A stretch of 64,000 bases of DNA from an uncultured Draconibacterium sp. (GTDB taxonomy: Bacteria > Bacteroidota > Bacteroidia > Bacteroidales > Prolixibacteraceae): the NCBI RefSeq assembly GCF_963677575.1, contig NZ_OY782038.1, forward strand, positions 3,847,501-3,911,500, written 5' to 3'. Both the position numbers and the translations under genes were made by a program. A model generated the notes under the pieces. That model worked only from the letters and a program-made list of their open reading frames with translations, did not search any database and had not been told where the DNA came from. Of this stretch, positions 52,626 to 60,710 are shown in pieces. The stretch's first letter is position 1. Each line of letters begins with the position of its first letter.

Positions 52626-53378
52626 ATGATTATGGCAAGTAAAACAGAAACCGGCCATGCCGTAAATGTGGCCAACTTTAACGAACTAATTACTTTTATA
52701 ACAGGCTACGGCGAAGCCTACAACCCATCAAACGAAGCCATTGCTTTGCGCGCACTGCAAGCACTGGCTACCGGTGCCGCGGCATCGCTCAATGAACTTT
52801 ACGTAGCACAGGGCCCATACAACAATGCAGTTGCTGCACGCGAAGTAGCTTTCGATCCGTTAAGCAAACTGGTAACCCGCGTTATGAACATGTTAAAAGT
52901 ATCGGGCGTTAGCGAAGAGGTATATGATAGTGTACTTACCGTAGCCCGAAAAATTAAAGGACAGCGCGCTACACCAAAACCAACAACTCCCGAAAACAGT
53001 GGGGAAGGAGAAGAAACTACCGAAACAAAAACACGGTCTACCTCGCAAATGAGCTACGACAGCCGCGAAGAAAACTTCGCGAAGTTTATACAATTGCTGT
53101 CAAATATTCCTGAATATGCACCGAACGAGGTAGAACTGCAGGTAGCAACACTAACTACCCTCAGCACCAGGCTGCAGACAAAAAACAGTGCAGTAATAAG
53201 CACCGAAGTGCCGCTAAGCAACGCACGTATTGCCCGCAACAACATACTGTATGCTCCCACAACCGGCCTGGTAGACACGGCCGGAAATGTAAAAACATAC
53301 GTTAAAGCTATTTTTGGCGCAACAAGTCCGCAATTCAAACAAATCAGTAAATTAAAGTTTGTAAATAAAGGTTATTAA
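52626..53378 (+). CDS. Conserved hypothetical protein of a Bacteroidota-wide orphan family
   Basis: 250 residues, no signal peptide. The N-terminus ASKTETGHAVNVANFNELIT (about 3-22) and the segment NAVAAREVAFDPLSKLVTRV (about 69-88) look highly conserved in a family I recall from many Bacteroidota, without known function. A Pro/Thr/Glu linker lies at about 117-145. The C-terminal half repeats the pattern (EVELQVATLTTLSTRLQTKN; VYVKAIFGATSPQFK-like end), so it may be an internal duplication of helical bundles. An alternative start is the second ATG (52632). It ends at a strong terminator. Confidence 0.65.
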   Translation: MIMASKTETGHAVNVANFNELITFITGYGEAYNPSNEAIALRALQALATGAAASLNELYVAQGPYNNAVAAREVAFDPLSKLVTRVMNMLKVSGVSEEVYDSVLTVARKIKGQRATPKPTTPENSGEGEETTETKTRSTSQMSYDSREENFAKFIQLLSNIPEYAPNEVELQVATLTTLSTRLQTKNSAVISTEVPLSNARIARNNILYAPTTGLVDTAGNVKTYVKAIFGATSPQFKQISKLKFVNKGY

Positions 53379-53385
53379 TCAATCA

Positions 53386-53428
53386 GATCGGTCCGGACGA
53401 ATAGAAAGCCGGATCGATCTTTTGTTTT
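53386..53428 (+). terminator. Rho-independent terminator after the orphan gene
   Basis: GATCGGTCCGG (53386-53396) pairs with CCGGATCGATC (53409-53419), one mismatch, followed by TTTTGTTTT. It lies 8 bp after the stop. Confidence 0.82.
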
Positions 53429-53453
53429 ATGCCCGGAGAATTATCAAACGAAC

Positions 53454-53684
53454 ATGGTACATTATCAATAACACATGGTATTTCTTCAAACAGGCGTAGT
53501 AACTTTTATATATAGCATGGCACACTTTCAAAAGAGGATGGCACACTTTCGAAAAGCTATGGTTAATCATCAACAAGACGTGGTACTTTATAAATAAGCC
53601 ATGGATAACCTTCAATAAGCTATGCTAATTTATAGATAGAGCATGGTACTTTATCAACAAGGCATGGTTATCATACATAATAAT
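53454..53684. repeat. Array of eleven degenerate 21-bp tandem repeats
   Basis: Eleven consecutive units of exactly 21 bp, consensus near ATGGTACTTTATCAACAAGG then C. Units start at 53454, 53475, 53496, and so on to 53664. Most open ATGG; the third reads GTAG and the seventh GTGG. Period and phase do not slip across 231 bp, while the units differ from each other by about a third of their bases. A twelfth, weaker unit may precede it (ATTATCAAACGAAC). Two helical turns or seven codons long; on the minus strand it reads as heptads such as KYHVLLM and VCHPLLK, interrupted by one stop. Confidence 0.8.
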
Positions 53685-53708
53685 AGATTAGAATGAAAAG
53701 AAAACCCA

Positions 53709-54926
53709 ATGAAACACAGAAAAAAGAAAATTAATACACAACAAATAAAGCAAGAGCATAATCACCAGCAAAATCTCTTTTATAAGCGCTTAAAATATAA
53801 TATGAACTTGATAGGCGATGCTCGCGCACTCGACACTTTCGATAAAATAGAGAAAAAACTATTGCATCATTGCCGTATACGTCCCTACAAAATAGTTAAT
53901 GCCGAAAAGGAGGAGAAGAGACTAAGCGCTAAAGAAATCCGCTTTATAAATACTTATATAAGCGATTTCTTAAATAAGAAGCATATAGAGCTGGCCGGCA
54001 AAAAAATAAGCTTATACGACTTTTCATTTTATATTGAAACACTTTATTTCTACTATCGGAATGCAGAGGATCAGAATAACATCCGGTTTCGATCATATTT
54101 TCCGGTATTCGAAACCAAAGAATTTGAACAACGACGTTTTGATGTATATTATAAATTCACAGGATATCTTGAAAAATTGGCATGGTCGTTTTCCGGTCTT
54201 ACAACATATACCATTCGTTTTGTAAAACAGGAATGCGATAAAAGTATCAGTCTGTCCAATCTGTCACCTTTCTTTAATAATTATCATATTGAAGCCCGTA
54301 GAATTGATAAAGAAATATGGAAAAAGGATAATAATCCCAGAACAATATATCGCCTCTTTCTGAATACACAACAGCAATTTGTTCCTTTCGAGGTGAAAGC
54401 AGAATATTTTGGAATTAACTCGATGATGCATAACCTTAGTATAAAAGTATATATACAAAAACATGCCATAACCCGAATAAAAGAACGGCTGGGAATATAT
54501 TTCTGGCACATAAGTTATTCGTTGGTGGTAATTGCCATGTGTAACAAGCCCTTTGAAATAGAACCCGGTAAAAGTTTTCTTTTTCCGGTAACCTACGGAA
54601 AAATAAGGATCGGTTATCTTAAAGCCGAATTAACCGGCAATAAACTGGTAATCCTTACCTTCCTGTTTTTAACAAATAACGGCACTCCCGAAGGACAAAA
54701 ACTAAACAATATCGGTTTGGAAAAGGAAGACAAAAAATATCTCGGCATCGATAAGCTCGACATATTTGTAAATTCGGATATTAAAAATGATGAGCGTCTG
54801 ACACAATTTTTCAAAAGCGCAGATTGTGGTGATTTATTCAAACTTGACAAAACATTAATTAATAACCATCATTCGGAAGAAGTAGCACGAGCATCATTTT
54901 TGAATCATTACCTTGGTATGGACTAA
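53709..54926 (+). CDS. Hypothetical protein, 405 residues
   Basis: Basic, Lys-rich N-terminus (KHRKKKINTQQIKQEHNHQQ) without signal peptide; long helical middle part; a C-terminal beta-rich domain from about 235 on. That domain contains VYIQKHAITRIKERLGIYFW (about 247-266), an H-x3-R-x3-R pattern seen in DUF4258-like RNase/toxin folds. This resemblance is suggestive only. No family recognised. Codon use is A/T-rich. It begins 24 bp after the 21-bp repeat array, which may be its leader. Confidence 0.55.
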   Translation: MKHRKKKINTQQIKQEHNHQQNLFYKRLKYNMNLIGDARALDTFDKIEKKLLHHCRIRPYKIVNAEKEEKRLSAKEIRFINTYISDFLNKKHIELAGKKISLYDFSFYIETLYFYYRNAEDQNNIRFRSYFPVFETKEFEQRRFDVYYKFTGYLEKLAWSFSGLTTYTIRFVKQECDKSISLSNLSPFFNNYHIEARRIDKEIWKKDNNPRTIYRLFLNTQQQFVPFEVKAEYFGINSMMHNLSIKVYIQKHAITRIKERLGIYFWHISYSLVVIAMCNKPFEIEPGKSFLFPVTYGKIRIGYLKAELTGNKLVILTFLFLTNNGTPEGQKLNNIGLEKEDKKYLGIDKLDIFVNSDIKNDERLTQFFKSADCGDLFKLDKTLINNHHSEEVARASFLNHYLGMD

Positions 54927-55094
54927 ATGGATTCTAAGTATTCAGCTAATTACAGAAAAACATAGCAACGTTAACCAAAACAAGCCTCCGCTACCGCGCG
55001 AATCCGTTCGCCTGGTAATAATTTCTGCGATAATCAGCAAAATCAACGTCATCAGCGTTCCAATATTTCAATTGCAGGCAACAAAATTTGTCAA
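54927..55094. repeat. Intergenic dispersed-repeat fragments
   Basis: Contains CGCGCGAATCCGTTCGCCTGG (54996-55016), related to CGCGAATCATTTCGCG at 51422-51437, and CTGCGATAATCAGCAAAATC (55026-55045), repeated at 52401. These are remnants of the dispersed palindromic family seen across the island. No gene. Confidence 0.5.
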
Positions 55095-55862
55095 CTAAGC
55101 ACCACCTTCCAGCCAACCCTTAAAGCTTTTTACCTTCTCGCGGGCCACCAGGAAATCATCGTCGTTGGCATATTGCACCTTTAGTTTTAAACGCGAGTTA
55201 CTGTAAGCAATAACATCGCTGATACTTTTTAAAGCCACCAAATATTTACGGTTAATACGGAAAAACACATTCGGATCTACCATCGCTTCCACCAGTTCCA
55301 GGCTCTGGTCGAGCAGGTAATCTTTCCCATCTGAAAGTTTGGCGTAGGTACCTTTCTCAAAACTATAGAAATACAGCACTTCGGCAGTTTCAATCACCCG
55401 AAGGTGCGTACCCACTTTCACCAAAAAACGCTCTTTGTAGTTTTTCTTTTTCAGCGAGGCCATAACTTCGTGCAGTATATCGGGAGTAAAAGAAGATTTG
55501 TCCGGTTGGGTTAGCTGTTTAAACTTATCCAGTGCTTTTTTTAGCTCTATGCGTTCAATGGGTTTCAACAAATAATCCACACTGTTTACTTTAAAAGCCC
55601 GTATGGCATAATCGTCGTAAGCCGTTGTAAAAATTACGGGCTGATTAAAGTTTGTCTGTTCAAAGATTTCAAAACTCAGTCCGTCGCCCAGCTGAATGTC
55701 AAAAAACGCCACATCAGGCGCTTCGTTATTTTGCAACCAGTTAACCGTAGCTTTCACTGTATCGCAAACAGCTAAAATTTGTGCCTCGGGTTGCAAGGCT
55801 GAAATATGAGCAGCCAGCTGTGCCGCTGCCAATGGTTCGTCTTCTACTATTAGTATTTTCAT
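55095..55862 (-). CDS. LytTR-family response regulator
   Basis: 255 residues. The N-terminal receiver (about 1-120) has ILIVEDEPLAAAQLAAHISA, phospho-acceptor Asp in VAFFDIQLGDGLSFEIFEQT (about 52-71), and Lys in VDYLLKPIERIELKKALDKF. The C-terminal LytTR DNA-binding domain spans about 148-250 (ERFLVKVGTHLRVIETAEVL; FFRINRKYLVALKSISDVIA). Such regulators bind pairs of direct repeats. Two matching operators lie upstream of the nearby TPR and TonB-receptor genes. The LytS-type kinase gene lies 199 bp upstream on the same strand. Confidence 0.93.
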   Translation of the reverse strand: MKILIVEDEPLAAAQLAAHISALQPEAQILAVCDTVKATVNWLQNNEAPDVAFFDIQLGDGLSFEIFEQTNFNQPVIFTTAYDDYAIRAFKVNSVDYLLKPIERIELKKALDKFKQLTQPDKSSFTPDILHEVMASLKKKNYKERFLVKVGTHLRVIETAEVLYFYSFEKGTYAKLSDGKDYLLDQSLELVEAMVDPNVFFRINRKYLVALKSISDVIAYSNSRLKLKVQYANDDDFLVAREKVKSFKGWLEGGA

Positions 55863-56061
55863 TTTCTTGTTAGCTTTTAGCTTCGATCCGCGAGCGACGA
55901 GCCTTTTCTTTATGTTTCAGCATTTCTGCTTTTTAGTTACGAGACACTAGCTTCGAGCCGCGAGTTTTCATTAAAGCATTTCCGCACTAAAGCATTCACG
56001 CATTCAATCCTTCCATCCCTCTGCCCTTCACTTCCGTCCTTCACTCCCTCAATCCTTCAGT
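55863..56061. repeat. Simple-sequence/dispersed repeat gap between regulator and kinase
   Basis: About 200 bp of repetitive words: two copies of AGCTTCGA(T/G)CCGCGAG (55880-55895, 55950-55965) and pyrimidine-rich TTCA/CTTCC repeats (55998-56070). The same CTACGAGCTGCGAG type occurs at 23085-23115 and about 43831. No gene; it separates two otherwise paired genes. Confidence 0.5.
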
Positions 56062-57135
56062 TCAGTCCCTTTCTCCTTCAACCCTTATCAAAGGAACGCT
56101 CACCCTAAAGTAACCACCGTTCTTCGATACTATCATTTGCTTTCCGGTAAGGTATTCATAACGTCCGGACAGGTTTTTAAGGCCTGTTTTGCTGCTATCT
56201 TCCGTTTGTGTTTTTAGCTGAAGGTTATTCTCAACAACCAACTCGTAATCGTCGGAAATAGCCACCACAATCTTTAGCGGATTAGCCTTTGATATTTCGT
56301 TGTGTTTAATCGCATTTTCTACCAATGCCTGTACCGACAGCGGAATAACTTTCCCATCCACCTTTTCGTTGGCAATAATATCAACCTGCAGCGCTTCGCC
56401 AAAACGAATTTGCTGTAGGTAAATGTATTTAGTCACAAAATCTATCTCTTCTTTTAATGAAATAATATCGAGATCTTTAAATTGTAGTACATCGCGGTAA
56501 AATTTCGAGAGTTCGCGTGTAAACTGTTTCGCTTTTTCCACATCAATATCGATGAGGCTGCCTAACACATTCAAACTATTAAAAAGAAAATGCGGATTAA
56601 TCTGGTCTTGCAGCACTTTGTATTTCAACGCCAGCGATTCGCGCTTTACCTCTTCCTTTTGTTGCACCTCGTTACGCCATGCTTTAAAAAACGAAATGGC
56701 ATACATAATTGATGCAATAATTATAAAAATAATATACTCCGTAATGATGGTTCCGCTGTTGTATTTAAAAAACGATGACCATTCGCGGCCCATTACATAA
56801 ATAAACCAGAACCAGTTGAAGATCCAGATTACTAAACTTGAATATACAAGATGCATGAGCAACGCACGTAATATGCTTATTTTTGGCAGGTTTATCCAGT
56901 CGATATAACGTTTTTCGAACTTGTGAAACAGGTAGCCGCTTGCAAATAAAGGAAGTCCTATGCTCAATGAATAACCGGCATTCCAGATAAACTGCATAAA
57001 GGGCATTTTTAACGAACCTCCCATTAAAACAGTCACTCCCAGCCCAATGAGAATAGAAATTACAATAGCTACCAGCCAGTTTATGATTACGCGTTTACGC
57101 ATGAAGATTGTTTTATTTGATTTTTGAGTTTTCAA
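56062..57135 (-). CDS. LytS-type sensor histidine kinase
   Basis: 357 residues. Four membrane helices (about 15-35, 45-65, 87-110, 130-152) form the sensor. The His_kinase motif DQINPHFLFNSLNVLGSLID (about 195-214) has the phospho-acceptor His, followed by the ATPase part with VQALVENAIKHNEISKANPL (about 270) and SKTGLKNLSGRYEYLTGKQM. Ligand unknown. Partner of the LytTR regulator encoded downstream. An alternative start MRKRVIINW (12 codons in, 57102) gives a more usual N-terminus. Confidence 0.92.
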   Translation of the reverse strand: MKTQKSNKTIFMRKRVIINWLVAIVISILIGLGVTVLMGGSLKMPFMQFIWNAGYSLSIGLPLFASGYLFHKFEKRYIDWINLPKISILRALLMHLVYSSLVIWIFNWFWFIYVMGREWSSFFKYNSGTIITEYIIFIIIASIMYAISFFKAWRNEVQQKEEVKRESLALKYKVLQDQINPHFLFNSLNVLGSLIDIDVEKAKQFTRELSKFYRDVLQFKDLDIISLKEEIDFVTKYIYLQQIRFGEALQVDIIANEKVDGKVIPLSVQALVENAIKHNEISKANPLKIVVAISDDYELVVENNLQLKTQTEDSSKTGLKNLSGRYEYLTGKQMIVSKNGGYFRVSVPLIRVEGERD

Positions 57136-57251
57136 GATAGCAAAATTAAGAATGAGATGAAGATAATGATAAAGTTAGAATGGTAGAATGATGAGGTTCT
57201 TTCGCTTCGTTTCACTTCGCTCAGAATGACAGAAATAGGAAGATTCTTGAG

Positions 57252-57305
57252 GAGTTGGGAGAAAAGATTTACACGATTAGCCGCGCAAATCTTTTCTCCC
57301 AACTC
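57252..57305. repeat. Long perfect hairpin, 19-bp arms
   Basis: GAGTTGGGAGAAAAGATTT and its exact complement are separated by 16 bases. It is flanked by CTCAGAATGACAG (about 57220-57232) and TTGTCATTCCGAGC (57327-57340), which are themselves inverted relative to each other, so the whole is a nested inverted repeat of about 170 bp. It lies between the kinase start and the TPR gene's stop. Confidence 0.8.
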
Positions 57306-57351
57306 TTGACATAACCCATGATTGTTGTCATTCCGAGCAAAGCGAGGAATC

Positions 57352-57990
57352 TCATTCACCTTGCTCCTCGCACTGACTAAGCAACTGCTGGTTATGAACA
57401 TTGCCCCAGGTTGGCATTAGAGAATCAGTTTGTTGAGTTGATTCAAACATCTCGGCAGCTTTTTCCAAATCAGGTTTGGCTTTTTCTGCACCACCGCCAA
57501 AGAACTTAGGTGTGTGGAAAGTATTGCTTCCACGCAGGTAATAAACTCGTGGATTATTCGGATTTAAACGTTCTGCCTGTTTAATGGCATCAGAGGCTTT
57601 CATCGAATATTTGGCACCTTTGCTCATATCGGTTATCCTGATTTGATACAACAAAGCCTGCAAAGCGTAGATTTCTGATTCATCGTCGTTTGTTTTCATC
57701 AGCTGATCAACTAAAGTCTGTGCTTTGTCTAATTGGGCATGTTTGGCATCGGCAGCCATTTCGTCAAAAAAGGTAGAGCGGATAAAACAATACGCTGCAT
57801 AATAGTTCGGCAGCCATTTGTCTTGCTCGGCATTGCCAATACGTTCAAACTGGTTGGCTAAGGCTTGCAACTCTACAGAAGTGTGCAACTGATACAACTT
57901 ATCGATGTTCGCTTTCATGGTTTCTTCGTACTTCGAAGAAAAAGCAGTTGTTGAAAGAACGACAAAAAGGATAGTGATAATTGTTTTCAT
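57352..57990 (-). CDS. Exported TPR-like protein
   Basis: 212 residues with a signal peptide (hydrophobic 4-17, cleavage near AFSS). The mature protein is helical, with tetratricopeptide-like units (AQLDKAQTLVDQLMKTNDDE; SMKASDAIKQAERLNPNNPR; VYYLRGSNTFHTPKFFGGGA). Periplasmic scaffold of unknown partner, found beside a TonB receptor and two-component genes. An operator of the LytTR type at 58075-58109 lies 85 bp upstream of its start. Confidence 0.78.
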   Translation of the reverse strand: MKTIITILFVVLSTTAFSSKYEETMKANIDKLYQLHTSVELQALANQFERIGNAEQDKWLPNYYAAYCFIRSTFFDEMAADAKHAQLDKAQTLVDQLMKTNDDESEIYALQALLYQIRITDMSKGAKYSMKASDAIKQAERLNPNNPRVYYLRGSNTFHTPKFFGGGAEKAKPDLEKAAEMFESTQQTDSLMPTWGNVHNQQLLSQCEEQGE

Positions 57991-58074
57991 GACTTAAAGT
58001 ATTAATAGTTATTACTGTTTGATTTAATTTCTGATTCAAATTTCCGTTGAAACCGTCGTTTTTAAAATTCTTCC

Positions 58075-58109
58075 TTACCGAACTGTTGATTTTGTGCGAT
58101 GAATTGTAA
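58075..58109 (-). promoter_or_regulatory. LytTR-type operator, copy 1 (upstream of the TPR gene)
   Basis: On the minus strand TTACAATTCATC, 11 bp, then ACAGTTCGGTAA. The direct half-sites ACAATTCATC and ACAGTTCGGT start 21 bp apart. Copy 2 has identical half-sites with a different spacer of the same length. This is the spacing expected for LytTR binding. Confidence 0.72.
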
Positions 58110-58120
58110 GTATCTTATAT

Positions 58121-58202
58121 TGTCATTTCGAATACCGAGGTACGAGGTTTGAGAAATCTGTTTCAATCATGAGATTCCTCCTCATTCTTCGTCGGAATGA
58201 CA
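58121..58202. repeat. TGTCATT-type dispersed palindrome
   Basis: TGTCATTTCGA and TCGGAATGACA at the ends, with GAGAAATCT and GAGATTCCTC within. It is the same dispersed family as parts of 57220-57340 and about 43713-43750. Confidence 0.55.
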
Positions 58203-58218
58203 GCAATTTTGAGACTTT

Positions 58219-60351
58219 CTAGAAATTCAGGAACAGACCGATAAATACAAAGCGTTTCATGTCGCGTTTTACCGGAACAAGCGAGTAGTTTCCCTGGGCA
58301 TCAGCAACGTTTGTAGGGCGATAACTCAGCACATTGTCATTTCCCAACACATTGTTTACCGAGCAGTACAATACCGAATATTGATTGCCAATGTAAAACA
58401 CATGACTCATATTCAGGCTCAAATCGGAGTACATTTTTGTGCGCTCGCCGTTAAACTTCGGCGAATTAGGATCATTGAACGGACGTCCGCTGGCAGCTGT
58501 AAACGAAGCACCAAACTGCGTGTTTATTTTATTCACCCAATATTTCCCCACTACCGAAAAATTATGGTCGGAGATAAAATAAGGCGTGGCTTTTTCAGGG
58601 TAGTACTGGTATTTTCGTTTGGTATCGATGTAAGAGTAGGTAACCCAGTAGTCGAATCCTTTTATACTTTTTTGATCGCGCCAAAAAATATCGAAACCTG
58701 CGGCATAACCGCTTCCGTTGTTCTGCAGGTTTTCAGGTAATCCGTTTTCTCCTACAGAATAAGTGATAAGGTTGCTGTATTTTTTGTAGTAAGCTTCAGT
58801 GCGGAACAAACGTTCCGAGTTATCACCAAACTGATAGCTTAAAATATAATGTGTGGCTTTCTCAAAATCCAGATCGGTATTTATTTTTAGGTAGTCGGCC
58901 TGCGGCGTTTGATGATACAAGCCCCAAGCCCCCGACAATTGTGCACTTTCTCCTGTTTTTAAAGCCAGGGCAAAACGTGGCGCCACGTTCCATTTATTAA
59001 TCACCGACGAATATTCGGTGCGTAATCCCGGACGGATACCAAAGTTCTTTGTGAATTTGATCTCCGGCTCGATAAAGGCGCCAAGCAAGTGATCGTCAAA
59101 AGCACCATTGTATACAGCACCTTCGTTTTCAATATAATCCTGATCGTATTTGTTATAAGTCTCATTCGCTCCCCAGGTTAGTTTTACTCCCTCTGAAAGA
59201 TCGTGCACAACGGCAAACCGTGATTCAATATTGAGTTCTTTGGTATTCACATTGTTAATTCCCAGACCAAGTTTGTTATCCTGATACGTCGAAGAGACTC
59301 CGATACGATAGCATGACTTTTCTGAAAAACAGTCGCGGTACGAAAGATTAGAATAAACGGTTCCGCCTTTACTGCTGATCTTCATGTTTTCTCTGTCGTT
59401 GCCTGCAGGAACAAGGTAAGCCAGGTCGCCATAATCGGCAGTAACGTAGGCTTTAAACATGCCACTTGAATTTGTTTTATGACGAAAAACTGCAGTCCCG
59501 TTCACCGACTCCACAGGTTTTTCCCAGTCAACATTACTTTTAAAAACCTTATCGTATAAACTCATATTCGTATATCCTCCCGAAATATTCAGTGAGGTAT
59601 TTTCCCAACGCTCGGTACGGTTCGCTTCAGCGCCAATGGTCATCAACGAAATACCAGTGTTATCACTTTCAGGAAGACCGGTAGATTTCAGAATCAAAAC
59701 TGAAGAAAGTGCTTGTCCGTATTCAGCTGAGTAGCCACCTGTGTTAAATTGTACGCCGTTAAACAGTGACGGTGCAAATCGTCCGCGGGTAGCCACATCG
59801 GGAGTTTTAGAATAGTATGGTTTTGATGCAACCAGTCCATCGATGTAAGTAGAAGTCTCATAGGCGTCGCCACCACGTACCAGTAAACGTCCGTCGTCGG
59901 CAGAAGCCTGTGTGCCGGGCATAGTACGAATGGCAGCCATCACATCGCCGTTGGCACTTGGCGTAGTGTACACATCAAGTGATTTCATTACCGATGCCCG
60001 CGATTCATCATCGGCGGCAAAACTTCCTGCAGTAATGGTAACGGCATCGATGCTGTTTACGCTTTCTTGCATTTCTATTTGCAGAACCACATCGTTTTGC
60101 AGATCAATCGTCTCGCTCCAGGTTTTGTAGCCAATAAAAGAAGCTACCAGTGTTTGTTGTCCGCTTTCTGCTGTTTCGAAACTAAAATTTCCTTCACCAT
60201 CAGAACTGGCTCCGTCGTAAGTGTTTTCAATATAAATGTTCACTCCCGGAATGGGTTCACCGTTTTTGGTAACTACTTTTCCTGAAATGTTTGTTTGCGC
60301 AAGAGCAAGCGCAGAAAGAAAAATGAAGCTAAATGTAAAAATCGTTTTCAT
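58219..60351 (-). CDS. TonB-dependent outer-membrane receptor
   Basis: I choose ATG 60351 (MKTIFTFSFIFLSALALAQT), which gives a signal peptide; 710 residues (a start 10 codons upstream exists). An N-terminal carboxypeptidase-like domain spans about 20-100 (NISGKVVTKNGEPIPGVNIY, SFIGYKTWSETIDL). The plug domain spans about 105-220 (VMAAIRTMPGTQASADDGRL, VRGGDAYETSTYIDGLV), and the barrel continues to the end (FVFIGLFLNF, terminal Phe). Not a SusC-type pair (no SusD nearby). Ligand unknown, possibly iron complex or small molecule. An operator of the LytTR type lies 66 bp upstream. Confidence 0.9.
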   Translation of the reverse strand: MKTIFTFSFIFLSALALAQTNISGKVVTKNGEPIPGVNIYIENTYDGASSDGEGNFSFETAESGQQTLVASFIGYKTWSETIDLQNDVVLQIEMQESVNSIDAVTITAGSFAADDESRASVMKSLDVYTTPSANGDVMAAIRTMPGTQASADDGRLLVRGGDAYETSTYIDGLVASKPYYSKTPDVATRGRFAPSLFNGVQFNTGGYSAEYGQALSSVLILKSTGLPESDNTGISLMTIGAEANRTERWENTSLNISGGYTNMSLYDKVFKSNVDWEKPVESVNGTAVFRHKTNSSGMFKAYVTADYGDLAYLVPAGNDRENMKISSKGGTVYSNLSYRDCFSEKSCYRIGVSSTYQDNKLGLGINNVNTKELNIESRFAVVHDLSEGVKLTWGANETYNKYDQDYIENEGAVYNGAFDDHLLGAFIEPEIKFTKNFGIRPGLRTEYSSVINKWNVAPRFALALKTGESAQLSGAWGLYHQTPQADYLKINTDLDFEKATHYILSYQFGDNSERLFRTEAYYKKYSNLITYSVGENGLPENLQNNGSGYAAGFDIFWRDQKSIKGFDYWVTYSYIDTKRKYQYYPEKATPYFISDHNFSVVGKYWVNKINTQFGASFTAASGRPFNDPNSPKFNGERTKMYSDLSLNMSHVFYIGNQYSVLYCSVNNVLGNDNVLSYRPTNVADAQGNYSLVPVKRDMKRFVFIGLFLNF

Positions 60352-60416
60352 GACTTGTTGTTGTTTTGTTTTCTGCTTCAAAATTCAGACGAAAACACAA
60401 GTCAATGAAATTTGCT

Positions 60417-60451
60417 TTACCGAACTGTGGAATTAAGGGGATGAATTGTAA
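60417..60451 (-). promoter_or_regulatory. LytTR-type operator, copy 2 (upstream of the TonB receptor)
   Basis: Same half-sites as copy 1 (TTACAATTCATC and ACAGTTCGGTAA on the minus strand), same 11-bp gap, different spacer bases. Located 66 bp before the receptor start. Confidence 0.72.
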
Positions 60452-60608
60452 CGGACAGGATTATAAAGAAAACAGGTAGAGAGATTGCTTTGCTGTGTTC
60501 GTAATGACTCTTGTTTATGAGCACTTTGAGAGCGGGGGTGGTTGGCGGCTTTGCGAGCATCGCAAAGCAACCTCAACACTATTTTATAAAGTCTAACTTT
60601 TAGACATG

Positions 60609-60640
60609 AAAAAAGGCCACCCGTCAAAACGAGTAGCCTA
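60609..60640 (-). terminator. Rho-independent terminator after the DUF4382 gene
   Basis: On the minus strand GGCTACTCGT and ACGGGTGGCC pair around TTTTG (two mismatches), followed by TTTTTT. Positioned 70 bp after the DUF4382 stop. Confidence 0.75.
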
Positions 60641-60710
60641 TACATACTTGAAAACCACTAAGCCTAACCAAACTGATTGATCTCAGAATGATCACCCTCT
60701 CTTTTACAGC

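Noticed and set aside
53427..53615. Minus-strand open frame with heptads (62 residues) over the repeat array
   Set aside because: The heptad pattern follows from the 21-bp period. A stop codon interrupts it in the neighbouring units and no start signal or homologue is recognised.
53454..53684. CRISPR array
   Set aside because: The period is a constant 21 bp with no unique spacers between repeats, and no cas gene is nearby.
57132..57401. Minus-strand open frame of 89 residues
   Set aside because: Its sequence (EIPRFARNDN, VILSEVKRSER) is the well-known translation of TGTCATTCCGAGC-type dispersed repeats, and it overlaps the TPR gene's end.
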